DNA of 64,000 nucleotides. It comes from Gnetum montanum. Lineage: Eukaryota; Streptophyta; Gnetopsida; Gnetales; Gnetaceae. Location: contig MNCI01010412.1 in assembly GCA_015680685.1 (NCBI GenBank), positions 51,988 through 115,987 on the forward strand, written 5' to 3'. How positions within the stretch are numbered: the stretch's first letter is position 1; each line of letters opens with the position of its first letter. Below, piece by piece: positions 44,778-56,529 of this stretch. The notes under the pieces were generated by a model. The model was given only the letters and a program-made list of their open reading frames with translations. It did no database searches and was not told where the DNA came from. The position numbers and the translations under genes were made by a program.

Positions 44778-45630
44778 TAATGAGCAATGAGTATACCCTA
44801 TGCCCAACCATACAAATCACTAACATTCACTCAACGACTTGGTCAAATTCCAAAGAATTTAGGTTTCTTTGTTCACTAATTCTAAGAGGTGAAACTAATT
44901 GTTGCAATCATTGTTTTCCTAGTTCCATTTGTGAAGTTCAATGGTATGGTTAAGTGTAACTGAGGTATGTGATTTTTATCATTTTGTCTTTTATGTTCTA
45001 AGTTTCCTAAGAATAAAGAATAAAGTATAAAGTATTTAATTGCTAATCTAATTTAACAACTAATTGATATTTAACTAATCCTAGCGTAAGCATTCATTCC
45101 CACTTATTGTACACATCCTAAACACATATAACACTATTGGGTTACCAAACATTAAGCATTGCTGGGATTACTAGGTGTTACACTTATGCTCGAAGTGGTC
45201 ATACTTATGCTTAATATTTAATATAGCTTAATTAATTAATTTAATTACATAAAACATTAAAGAAAATTGCATGAAATATTAAAGGCTTAAAGGAAAGAAT
45301 TAATCTAGTCTAGGTGCTACAAGGTTTGATCAAAAAGCTCATCTTTATTACCACACAAACTAAAGTGCTTAAGTGCAGCAATGCTTGAATAAAGATTTGT
45401 ACACTCTTTGACTCTTACTATGGGCACTTAGAAAATATTCTAACTTCTAAATGGAAAAACTATAAGAACTTCATTACAGCTATGAGACTTGATGCCATAA
45501 ATGCAATGAAAGGCACAAACTTATAGGCAAAAATAGGGTGCCTTGTTGACGGGTACACATCAACAAGATCACATCAATGAGGTCACATCAACAACATCTT
45601 GTCGACATAGCCAAACCATGTGACTCATCA
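44778..45630 (-). repeat. Solo LTR of the same family, minus strand
   Basis: Read on the minus strand it starts TGATGAGTCACATGG at 45630 and ends GCTCATTA at 44778 (terminal CA changed to TA). The pentamer ATTAC flanks both sides (44773-44777 and 45631-45635), a perfect target-site duplication, and no internal region is attached: a solo LTR left by LTR-LTR recombination. Minus-strand TATAA near 45520-45525 and AATAAA at 45344-45349. Confidence 0.92.
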
Positions 45631-45635
45631 ATTAC

Positions 45636-46099
45636 CATATTCCCTATCATTATAAGTGATTAAGTAGTTCCAATACGTTTAGTCCTAATGATCCTAAACA
45701 TATCATAACTAGAAATGCATTAATAAACAAAAAATGTAGCATAATTAGAATAGTCAAAATAGTACATGGATCTTTTGCCCACTCGAAATAGGTAATACCA
45801 AAACATGAAAAAATGGTTTGTTTATTTGATTGATTAATATCTAATTTACATATCTAGAAATATAATTAAAATGTAGCATTTAATGGTTCAACTCCAAAAC
45901 CATAAATAAAACATTATGGAAAGTAAATAACTACAGCCTACACTAAAGATAAGTAAGTATTAAAATTGAAAAGATGCTTGATAAATGGAAAGAAAAAAGC
46001 TCATCCTTACTAGCAAAGTTTTACTTATTAAGAAAATGCTTCAATAAACTCATGTTTATTACTCTAGTTATCAGACTTCTTTTAAAACATCTTATGATA
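45636..46099. other. AT-rich DNA without recognised features
   Basis: Between the solo LTR and the LINE fragment. No ORF or repeat recognised. Confidence 0.45.
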
Positions 46100-47460
46100 G
46101 AATTGATCATATTATCTATTGGTTTAGTTTGCTAAGCCACATAGAAAAGGTTTTTCTAGAATTGCTTGGGATATTTACACTAGCAGTAAGAAAGATGGAG
46201 GACTTGGCCTCATTAATTATTATAATCAACATATTTCTCTTATAGAAAAATGGATTACAAAATGTATTAATGGATATGATGTTTGGATGCTCCTTTTAAG
46301 AAACAAACTTATGCAAGGAAAACCTAAAAATGATAATAGTTGGTCACCTACTAACTTTCTTCATTGTCTTCTTTTTCCTCAAGCCATTTCTATTCATGGT
46401 TATTCAATTCTTAAACAAATTTGGAAGACATAGTGCAAGCTTGGTAAATATTGGAATTACAATCATACTACAATTTCAAAAAATATATTTAAGCAACTTA
46501 TCCCTTGATGGCTTCCTTTTAATGAAGGAACTTACACTGCTAATGCATCTAGATTATGTATTACTTAGAGCAAATTTGGTATCATTACAATACATATTCA
46601 TGATAGATAGATTACTTAAAATGAAGCTCCTAGCCTATATGATTTGAATAGAAAGAGGAAAAAAAATTCTAAAAATTTAATTTCTAATCTTGAAAATTTA
46701 TTTAAAGTTGACAATAATTTACATCAGGCTTTTCCAAATATTTTTTAAAAAGATGGAAAATTTGTTTTTTCTTTTAATTCAAAACTTACGAGATTATTGC
46801 AAAGAATGATTTTATTCATACAAATTCAATAAGGCCTGGAAAATGCAATTATCATTGCATTTTTGGTTGAAGAAAATGAAAGATATTTAGAGAACTCCTA
46901 CATTTCCTAAAATTTATTTTTTTTATGGTGTCTTATTCATCTAGGTCTTCCTATCATCACTCATCTTAAATATATAAGAAATGCTTTTCTTTAATGTCCT
47001 CTTTTTAAAAGTGAAGACTCCTTTTCTTATGTTTTTTTTAGTGTCCTATTGCTCAACATTCTTGGAAATGGACATTCAAAATTTGTAATAACTTTCAACC
47101 AAGCATCAATGGAGCCATTCTTGATGATCATCCTACTTTATCCACTTTCTTTCTTTTCATGTAGAATTATCTTCAACCCCTTATTCTCTACTCTATTTGG
47201 AAGCTTCAGTGTATAATTATATTCTAATAGTAAGAGCATAAGTACGACCTCTCTTCTAGAGTTAAATACCAAATTCTCAAAGATGTTGCTTTTTAGCTAC
47301 AACTTTAAGCAAAAATGTTCCAAGTAAAAGCTAAACAACTAATTTTTTTCTACAATATTAAGTTCTTTTTTTTAGAGGCTCAAGGATGGAAAGCTTTTAG
47401 CTTTTGTTGCTATTTTTTCTTTATTTCTAATTGATGTATTCTTCTCTTGAGAAATTTTTT
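46100..47460 (+). mobile_element. LINE (L1-type) 3' fragment
   Basis: Near 46150-46290 the plus strand reads RIAWD...SKKDGGLGLINY and then a IEKW segment, the conserved block after the reverse transcriptase of plant LINEs. About 46900-47230 gives a zf-RVT-like series: FPKI, LP..TH, CPLFKSEDSFSYVF, then CPIAQHSWKW one frame over, and LLYSIWK. Stops and frame changes show it is dead. The catalytic RT core is absent upstream, so it is truncated at its 5' side. The right boundary is approximate. Confidence 0.7.
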
Positions 47461-47604
47461 TATCCTTTTCTTTACAAGAAACCATTTAGTAAGAAGTGAA
47501 AACCTATAAGGCTACTTCTGAATAAGGCAAGGCCTAATGCTTTCCACACATCAACCCCACCCCACCATTCCACCCCCCTTCCTAGAGATAGGAAAGTATA
47601 ACAA

Positions 47605-47668
47605 TGAAGTATTAGCCTAGTGGTAAGACTCTTAGTTTGAAAGCTCATAGTTATGGCTTCAATTCTAG
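47605..47668 (+). repeat. tRNA-like polymerase III motifs (possible SINE head)
   Basis: TTAGCCTAGTGGTAAGA fits an A box, and about 35 nt on GGCTTCAATTCTAG fits a worn B box. The piece does not fold to a full tRNA and has no anticodon arm I can support. It may be a SINE head or chance. Confidence 0.3.
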
Positions 47669-47763
47669 TGGGTAATGTTGAGTTATAAAGTTTTAATTAA
47701 AATATATATCTTAGAGTGTAGCTATACAACAATTATTTTAGGGTTCCAACACCCAAAGATAAG

Positions 47764-48562
47764 TGATGAACCGTTAGAAGCAATATCGGGGCTCCAATAT
47801 CACGGATGCGATATCGGAGTCAGTAGGCAATGTTAGATATTCAATGTTATTTTTTCCATTCTTGCCTATAAATATCACATAGGGGATGTAGATAGATATA
47901 GATAGAGTTAGTTAGAGTTTTCCAATTTTAGTTCAAGTGTATGCTTGCAATGTGATGTTTATGGTTGCACAACATCCTTATTCGAGTGCAATGTACTTGG
48001 GCACATTACATGTTTGACAATAAAGATCAAGATCATTTACATCATTGCAGCATCCAATTTACATTTGTGATTTCCTTAGATTAAAATTTTTAATGTCTTT
48101 ATTTATTGAAATTTTTAACTCATGTTATTTATGCTCCCTATCATTAAGTGGAATCAGTACGACCAATTGCGAACACATAAGCGTATTGTCTAGTAACCCA
48201 GTAGCGATTAGCATTTGGTAATCCCAACGAAAACTACATGAAGCCCAAGGTGCATATGGATAATCAGGTTCAAATACTCATAACCTTAGGTTAATATAGG
48301 ATTTATTTCATATCCTTAGTTAATCAACTCTTTATTATCATTCTATAGTAGGAGTAGTGCTAAAACATTACATCATACACCTCACTTCAGACTAAACCAT
48401 ACATGACAATGCTTCCAGTAGTCTGACATGGAAAGATAATGAACAATGAAGCACAATCACTATCTTAGAACTCACAATTAGCCCATCCACGAAGTTTGAC
48501 TAGATCCTGCGTACACACTTGTATTCATATGGTTGGGCATAGAGGTATGTCACCACTCATCA
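47764..48562 (+). repeat. Element E 5' LTR
   Basis: TGATGA...TCATCA. TATAAAT at 47867-47873, AATAAA at 48019-48024. U3 has several (G/C)ATATC dyads. U5 carries GTAACCCAGTAGCGATTAGC near 48194. Confidence 0.93.
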
Positions 48563-48581
48563 TTGGCATGTTGCCAGGGAT
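48563..48581 (+). other. Primer binding site of element E
   Basis: TTGGCATGTTGCCAGGGA abuts the LTR. It is the best-preserved tRNA-Asp-type site in the window. Confidence 0.75.
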
Positions 48582-48683
48582 GGTGCTAATTATCTAAGAT
48601 AGTTATATCATATAACTTTGTTGTAGGTATTTCCACACTCTATCTTTTAACAAGGAGTAACAAGTCACACATGCATCTCCAAC

Positions 48684-50806
48684 ATGTCTCATGCACATGA
48701 CATTAGTGATTTATCTAATGGTGAAACTATTCATTGGTGAGCCGATGTTATATATAGCGACATAGAAGGGAGTGATCATCCTAGATGCGATGACAGATGC
48801 CAAAGAATGCAACACTCATATCATCATTGTAACTACCTACAGGGTTATCGGACTCATGCAACTCAACGTCCATATATGGAGATGTCTGATGGAGAAAGTT
48901 GTATCAAATGGGATAGTTGTATCAAATAGGATAGTTGTATCCCCAAAAAGCATCAACAGGATAGTTGTATCAAATGAATCAAAATGGAGTATATCCCTAG
49001 GTTTAGAGGAGGCTATAATTCCAGTCCACAACAATATTTGAAAGCATTGACAACATGTGGTAGAAGCTAAAACTCTTCCCCCGAACACTCATCAATCAAG
49101 CTGTCGTGTGGTATCAATCATTGAAACCTAATGCTATTAAGCATTGGTCCACAATGTTAGAATTATTTAATGACAAGTACCAAACTTATGCTAGAGTGTC
49201 CTAGTTATAGAAATAGATCCAGGAATGGCAAAAAATAGAATATAAGCCCTTGGATTTGGCCCTAGACCATTATTATTCTTTATTGCATAAATGTCCAGGC
49301 CATGGCTTCTCCCAAGAAGAACAACTTCACCACATCATAGATGGGCTTCAGACTCAAACACGAGAGACCCTTGGAACATATGCTAAGAGCCAATTATATG
49401 AATTAGAAGGCCATAGGATTTTAAGGCTAATTCAATGGGTTGCTAAAGAAGAAGGGGAGTTGTGTAAACAACAAAGTTTGGAAAACCACCGACAAGATTC
49501 AATGTTTATAACAAAAACGATCACTGACCAGGATAAGGCAACTTTCCACAAGGAGATGTCCCAACCTCCCTTACCAACACAACAGCTAATTGATGAATTC
49601 CATGCAAGGTTGAATAGGATGTCTACATGGCTTCAAGATAGTGCTTTGTCATATGCCAATCCTACTAAAGTGAGTGTGGCACAACACAGTCTTGGTGAAG
49701 AATCTCAACATAAAGGAACCAATTGCAAAACAAGCCAGATGAAAGGCCAACGAGACAAACACACTGTTGTTGAAAACAAGGTAGATAGCTTCATTGCAAA
49801 CATGGATGAGGAATGTGACCTTTGCTTTTATGATCATCCAAAGGGTCAATGCCTAATATTGTCACATCTACAGGAGCATTAGACTTTTGTGCTAAATCTG
49901 AAGTTCTTACGCCAGCACAAGCCTAGAAGAATACCTTTCCATCCACACGGTTATGATCCATCCTATACCAACATGGGTAGGGACCATCCTCAGCCTTATG
50001 GTCAACCTCAACCGTAGTGGCAACCACAATACTCATGGGTAAGGTAATCACCTGCTTGGTAGCCATCTCACTATCCGTACTCATCTAAGTACTATGTTCA
50101 ACAACCTATTTCACTGACAAGTTTCCATTCATTTTCTTCTTCTTCATCACACACGTACCACCCACCACAACACCATTGCTACGTGCCATATCCTATGTTG
50201 TCACCACCACATGCCACATATCCTCCATCATCTTTCCCAAGCTCTCATGTTTTTTCCCTTCACACGTCGTCACCGATTCTGAAGGATTCAGCACAACATC
50301 CTTTATAGCCACAAGCAGCTACTTGTGCATCAATTGTGTGTACCAACAATCAATCAAATGGAAACCCTTTATGACCACACAAATGTCCCTTCTTCAGGAC
50401 AATTGGCACCGAAAAATGTAAAGGCCAAACATCACCCACTGTATCTACTACTCCTACGCAAGGGCAACCTAGCGACGTGTCCCTTCCTTTGAATCTACCA
50501 CCTTTTGTACATATGCCAAAGTTATCTATTGTTTCTACTTCTATTTTGACCACTACCGTGGATTTTGATTTTATGTTGAGACAATAGAATCCATGCATGC
50601 CATCAAGTTGTCACGACCTTAGTTGGATGCTGGGAACATTTCAAGCTACCCCATCTTCCACACCAGCATACCAACCTAACCATTATGCCATGTGTGTGAC
50701 ACCACTAGGAAGTATGTCCTATACCACGTATCCACAATGCATGGAGCCTTTTGCTAGTTCATATTGCCCTCCAATGCATAGTCCTTGGGGCTATCTTCCT
50801 TTCTAA
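48684..50806 (+). pseudogene. Element E gag remnant
   Basis: Starts at ATG 48684 and is soon broken. A GGATAGTTGTATCAAAT mini-repeat (about 48895-48980) lies in its N-terminal part. The capsid domain is clearest at 49250-49450 (HYYSLLHKCPGHGFSQEEQL, then IIDGLQTQT), inside a long open stretch 49250-49882 that includes the knuckle CDLCFYDHPKGQC (CX2CX3HX4C). A Tyr/Pro/Ser-rich tail continues to about 50806. Of the gag remnants here this has the longest uninterrupted frame. It would supply structural protein only; enzymes would have to come from a related element such as B. Confidence 0.82.
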
Positions 50807-51300
50807 TCACAAACTAATCCTCCTTTTTCTTTTGTTTTGTTTTCTTTTATTTTCTTTTATTTTCATTTTTTATTTTTATTTTTTTGTTTTTGTTTTGATT
50901 TGATTTATTTTGTATACCATTCCTAAATGTTCTCGATCAATAAGTGAGTTTTACTTTGGTCCACCTGGGGTGGGATTTGTTTCTATGTGGTTTCTATCAT
51001 AAATGTTTAACTATGTGAACGGTGAGCCCACATCATCCATCCATCCACTTAATTCTATGATTTTCCTCTAGTTTGGAAGGATGGAGCTTCATTTTCTAAT
51101 CAAACTATAATGAATCTGTGACTTGGTATCCTCCACCCTAAAGAAGAATTCAAAAGAATTGAAAAGGATGTGACTTCGAGGAGATTTGATACACTTGTAC
51201 TAGTTTATTCTCTTGAATACGTGGATGTTGTCATCAGTTTTCCACCATTCCATTGCCAAACACCACTAGGAAGTTGAACCTGTCAAATACATCTTTGCAT

Positions 51301-51396
51301 GGTGTGGTTCCCATTCAAAAAAAACACAAGAAGAAAAGGCAAAGAAAAATAAAAGAAAAAAAGAAAAAAAAAATTGATGGGAATTCAAAGCACACC
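51301..51396 (+). promoter_or_regulatory. Conserved 3' hairpin, element E copy
   Basis: Best-preserved copy: GGTGTG with CACACC and TTCCCAT with ATGGGAA, all Watson-Crick, around an A/G-rich loop. Confidence 0.6.
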
Positions 51397-52495
51397 CCTT
51401 AGAAGAAATCATGAAGTATGGACTACAAGTACTGGTTATGGAACTAGAAAGACATGTACCCATGCCTGAAGGTTCACTCTAACTAAGGTCCTTCCACACT
51501 TCCTAGTACTCTTTTCTTCTTTTTGGTGGGATGGTGGTTGATTTATAAGAACACCCATGTTGCCTAAGAGGATGGATTGGTCAGGTGTGTTGATGGAAGA
51601 TCATTGGATGTGGTTGTTTTTGGTCTAGATTTGGGATGGTTGTTGTCAAGTCACCTTAACCACTAAACACACAAGGGGCTTCACATGATCTCCATATTGG
51701 GAGTCCATTCTGTGTTCTCTCTTTTTGCCATGATTTCCATTCCTCACTTCACTGTTTGTTGTGTTTTCATTTATGATTTGGACATACATGATCATCATTC
51801 TTTACTAATGGTAGTGTATTTTTTATTTGTGTGATGTTGTGTGATAGGTATTAGTCACATTCAATGCCTTAGGTGCCTACAAACACCTTCTAGTATAGTT
51901 ATGTAAGGGCATCATGGGCATGTGCCTACTTTTGGGAGGACCCACTTGTGTAACTCTTGTGTCTTTTACTTGTTTTTCAATACCACCTAATTTATGCACC
52001 TTCCACTATGCCTTAATGCCTATCATCCCACCTTTCCCTAACTATATACCCTCTTCACTTTTGTACATTATTCCTTTCCCTAGCATTCTCCTAACGCGAT
52101 TCCCAAGTTCCTAATGTTTTGGTACCTCCAACTCTTTTATTCCTACCCTTGAATTATTCTCCCTTTGTCAAATTGTCAGTTGAGAATTTTTTTGGGCACT
52201 TTGATATTGTAGATCTGATATCGGAGGGGCTTCGATATCAAATCCCTGATGTCAAGTACCCGATGTCAAGGCCATAAAATCTATAAATACGACACTTAGC
52301 CACAATTCCAATTTCATTTTCACATCCCAACGCAAGGGGAGTTTTTGCCATTTTTTCTCTCCGGCACTCTAAGCTCTACACACCCTTCATCCACACACTA
52401 TATTCCACTTGTTTGCACTTTTTTCATGCCATTTATGCCTATCTATCCCTGGAGTGTCCATCTTAGTCTTAGGGGGGTTGTTGTGTTCACCTAAC

Positions 52496-52589
52496 NNNNN
52501 NNNNNNNNNNNNNNNNNNNNNNNNNNNNNNNNNNNNNNNNNNNNNNNNNNNNNNNNNNNNNNNNNNNNNNNNNNNNNNNNNNNNNNNNN
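52496..52589. other. Assembly gap (94 N)
   Basis: Run of undetermined bases inside element E; the true length is unknown. Confidence 0.99.
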
Positions 52590-52772
52590 TTTTTACATAT
52601 CCCTAAGTGCCTTAACTATCTTATTAGACCATTTTGAAAAAAAAAGTAAGTAAGGCCTTAACTCTGCAATCTAACATGGCTATAATGTACATTGAAGGTT
52701 GACTAAGGTATAGATGAGTAATGTGATCAACACAAGGATCCCTTAGTAACCTAATGTTTTTTATAATTTTAG

Positions 52773-55600
52773 ATGGCCCCCAAATGAGCAACCCAAGGTG
52801 ATCCATCATAGATACGGAGTAAACGCCCTCAGGGAAACTGAGGTTCAACTAGCAAGCAACGACCACCAATTGAGTAGAAGGCATAGTCATTTAGCATCCA
52901 TCAAAAAGCCCCTACAGAAGTCCCTGTCGAAGCTCAATCTATGCAGGCAGAGGTAGCACCTCAAGTGCAAGGACAATGACTCATGTTGTCACTGGAATGC
53001 CTTGCTACCATTTAGGAACATCCCACGTTGGCCTTGGTCATTATGGAAATGAAATTTTAGGCCGTTCATGGAGTTTTCCCCTTAGTCAGTGAGGACACAA
53101 TTGCAAGCATCTCCATTTTGTCCAATTTTATCAGAAAATGTAGAATGGTACCTTAGGAAGACTTATTCTTTTTGGCATGGTAGAGAAGAAGGTACCACAG
53201 TAAGAATTGATGGGGCCACAGTCTCTTATTCCATCAGGGCAATCACTGAAGCCCTAAATTTGCCAAATGTTGGAGCGTGATTGCTGGTTCTATCAACCCA
53301 ACCTGATCCAAAGAGTCGTAAGCTATGGTTGAAATGTACTTTTGACAATGAGAATAAATCATACAATAGACTAAGCCTGAAGTAGCGTACTTATTCCAAA
53401 ATTGGGACATATCATTTGTTCCCAACAAAGGGGATCAATTGTCTGTCCACTTATGCAGCTCAGGGATGTGCTGTGTTAATGGGCAAATTTCAAGCCAACA
53501 TTCCCGAACTATACTTCATGGAGATCAAGCGGCAGTTTGAAGAGGCAAAGATGGGGAAGCTCACTTTGTCATTCCCCTATCTAATCTGGAAACTATGTCA
53601 ACGTGCTAGAATCCTTAGTTATACCAATGATCCCACAAAGCTCAAAATGCTTCTTTTGCTGAACTGCTCAAACCAACGCCTCTGAGAAAAGATCTCGAAT
53701 AAGAGGAAGAATAGGAAGAGCAACAACCAGAGCAGGGATACATCGCCCAACTAGAGTAACAAATCAAATAGCTTAGGCACCAATTGGCACAAGCCAAGCA
53801 GCAATAGGAAGTAAGACCCAACCATAGACTATAGTCTAAAAAACCATCGTCATCATCTCAACCACCTCAGTAACCATTGCCAACTTATGATTATAGGCCT
53901 ACACTTAGCCATCTCTAGCGGATCTCAGACCTTGTGAGCTGGGGAACACTCGATCATTCAAGCCTCTTTCAAGTTCTTGATGATGCAATCCAGCCCACAA
54001 TGTCTACTGATCCTACCACAGGGTAGGTTTTACTCCAGTTTGGATGAGAAGCCCAGTGGTCACAACAGATCTCTGGGAACACCGCATCATTTCAAGTAAT
54101 GCTCAAAACTGGTGAAGGGGATACAATGGTAGTCATGAAACACCAAGATGCAACAAGTGTAGTGGATGTTATCAAGGACCACATTAAAGAATCCTTTCAC
54201 ATCCCTGTTGTACCACCAACGAATCTCACAAATGCACAGGATGCACAAACATTGGTTGGTCCCACCATGACTCTGGCTAAACATGAGGATGTGTTGCACA
54301 AACTGCTTCAAATAGGGCACGTAATGATCTCCTTGTTCGACATCCCTAGTGAGGTCACTACATCACAATCTGAATTAATTTTAACCAAAGGAAAACTTTT
54401 CATCGCCAAGCATAGGGTCAAGCATGTAGAGGCAGAAGCCCAAAGGCTTCATCAAGAGCTTGCAATCTTAAAGGTGGAAAGGCAAGATCCATCTTCATTG
54501 ATCTCACCCAAGACAATGGAGGCTTTCTAAATTGAGCAATTGGCTTAGATGATAAAAGAGAATAAAAACCTGGCACAAGAAAGAAAGTAGGCAGTATGGG
54601 ATGCTTCTACCATAGAAGTGCCCATGTGCATCTCAAGGCCCTCACTGCCCTACAAGAAGAAAATAAGCAGTTAACTACAACAAATAATAAATTAACCATC
54701 ATTGAGTAGCAAAATAATTTGTTAGAAGAAAGCATCCACCAGCTAAGAAAGCAACTGGTGTGGGTCAACCATGACATGAGTCACCTCACCTAAGAAAATC
54801 AAACCCTCTGTATAGAGCAAGTATGCACTATTCGACAAAAGTCAGTCATTGAAAAAAGCATGTGGTAGAATGAAGCCAAAAGAAATGAGCACTTCAAGGA
54901 GCACTTTCATGACTAGGTCAGCATGTATAAAGAATTCATTGAAAAAGAAATCTGGATGGCAAAGGACCAGATAGATTCTTTTATGTCCCAACGATTCAAC
55001 TAGAGAAACATCTTAGATACATATGCCCTTGCTCACTAGGTAGAAGTTAAAAGTTAGGACCTACAAATTTTTGATTTGAAAGAGTACATGGAGTTGGCCA
55101 ATCTTTGATACACCAACTTGGCCATGTTGACAGCAGGGTGCCCACGCAATGAGCTCAAGAGGCAGGCAGCCACCACATACGCATTGTATGAAAAGGAGGT
55201 TGTTGATCACAAAGTAGCTCTTGACAAGCTAGCAGTTGCAACTATAGAATTGGAGGTGGTTAAGGTGAGCTACCATGGATAGAAAGATGTAGATATAGAC
55301 CTGGCAAAATTCTTTGTTAATTATCAAGAGTTGCGAGATAAGGCCAAGGCATTTAAAGAGAAGAGACAGCAGTTTGCGGCATGGTATGTAAAAGCCAATC
55401 AAATGTTTCTGTAGCTAGCATGCCCGTGGGATGTGCCAGTTCCCTTACACATCAGATCATCTGCATGAACTGTGCATGATTCCAGAATAGAGGAGGAGAA
55501 ATTTCAATTGCTACTACATCATCACAAGCCTTCGAAACTAGGAGATAAAGGTAAAGGAAAGGAGATTGTGGAAGAGCCACCACCTCCTGGCACAACGTAG
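52773..55600 (+). pseudogene. Element E extra 3' ORF (Athila-type N-domain plus coiled coil)
   Basis: Starts ATG at 52773, directly after a splice-acceptor-like TTTATAATTTTAG, and ends with a Pro-rich PPPPGTT and TAG at 55598-55600. Broken by several stops. An N-terminal globular part reads ENVEWYLRKTYSFW, VRIDGATVSYS and AITEALNLPN (53089-53280), then LSFPYLIWKLC (about 53565-53600). This recalls the plant retroelement domain PF20167; that is an inference from motif and position. The second half (about 54100-55400) is rich in Glu, Lys, Gln and Leu, with coiled-coil-like spacing and little hydrophobic clustering, so no membrane anchor is evident. The homologue in B is at 14916-17273. Function unknown. 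Confidence 0.7.
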
Positions 55601-55730
55601 TGACTCTATCATTCTTCTTTTTGTTCTTACTTCTTATTCTTGTAATGATTATCTTGTAAGTCAATAATGTCATACCTTTCACCATTTTGTATGAAACTTG
55701 AGGATGAGATTTCATTTAGTCATGGGGGTG

Positions 55731-56524
55731 TGATGAGTTGTCAGAAGCAATATCGGGGCTTCAATATCACGAATCTGATATCGAGGTCAGTAGGCAATGT
55801 CAGATATCCAATGTCATTTCTACCATTCTCTCTTATAAATATCACATAGGGGAGGTAGATAGATATAGATAGAGTCAATTAGAGTTTTCCAGTTTTAGTT
55901 CAAGTGTATGTCCATAGTGTGATGTTTATGGTTGCATGGCATCCTTATTCGAGTGCAATGTACTTGGGCACATTACATGTTCAGAAATAAAGATCGAGAT
56001 CATTTACATCATTGCAACATCTACTTTACATTTGTGATTTCCTTGGATTAAAGTTTTAATGTCTTTATTTATTACAGTTTCCAACTAATGTTATTTATGC
56101 TCCCCATCATTAGGTAGAATGAGTATGACCAATTGCGAACACATAAGCGTATTGTCTAGTAACCCAGTAGCGATTAGCATTTGGTAATCCCAGTAGCAAC
56201 TATGTGAAGCCCAAGGTGCATATGGAAAATCAGGTTCAAATACTCATCGCCTTAAGTTAATATAGGATTTATTTCATATCCTTAATCAACTCTTTATTAT
56301 CATTCTATAGTAGCAGTAGTGCTAAAACATTACATCATACGCCTCACTTCAAACTAAACCATACGTGAAAACTCTTCCACTAGTCCGACGTGGGAAGATA
56401 ACGAACAATGAAGCACAATAACTATCTTAGAACTCGCAATTATCCCATCCATGGAGTTCAACCGTATTGCCCGTACACACTCGTATTTGTATGGTTTGGC
56501 ATAGGGGTACCTCATCACTCATCA
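55731..56524 (+). repeat. Element E 3' LTR
   Basis: Same sequence as 47764-48562 with scattered differences, mostly transitions. TATAAAT at 55834-55840, AATAAA at 55986-55991. Preceded by the polypurine tract at 55721-55730. Confidence 0.93.
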
Positions 56525-56529
56525 ATAAG

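Larger units (their letters stand above)
50807..52772 (+). other. Element E non-coding region
   Basis: T-rich start (50820-50900), hairpin at 51301-51396, purine block TTTTGGGAGGACCCAC (51930-51945), then a short piece with GATATC motifs and a TATAAATAC (about 52200-52290) that looks like an LTR U3/TATA fragment, and the assembly gap. No ORF is supported; any frame running through the Ns is an artefact. Confidence 0.7.
47764..56524 (+). mobile_element. Element E: non-autonomous (pol-less) Athila-like retrotransposon
   Basis: LTRs 47764-48562 and 55731-56524, with the target-site duplication ATAAG on both sides (47759-47763 and 56525-56529), so both ends are original. Inside are a primer binding site, gag, the non-coding region with the hairpin, the extra 3' ORF and a polypurine tract CATGGGGGTG. 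Protease, RT, RNase H and integrase are all missing: the gag tail leads straight into the spacer that follows integrase in A, C and D. The 94-base gap (52496-52589) lies in the spacer and cannot hide pol in its expected place. Confidence 0.92.

Noticed and set aside
46330-46647. 105-codon plus-strand ORF in the LINE region
   Set aside because: Not in the frame that shows LINE motifs; AT-rich chance frame.
47605-47668. A functional tRNA gene
   Set aside because: A- and B-box-like motifs but no acceptor stem, anticodon arm or terminator; kept only as a possible SINE head.
52409-52606. Open frame running through the Ns
   Set aside because: Created by undetermined bases.
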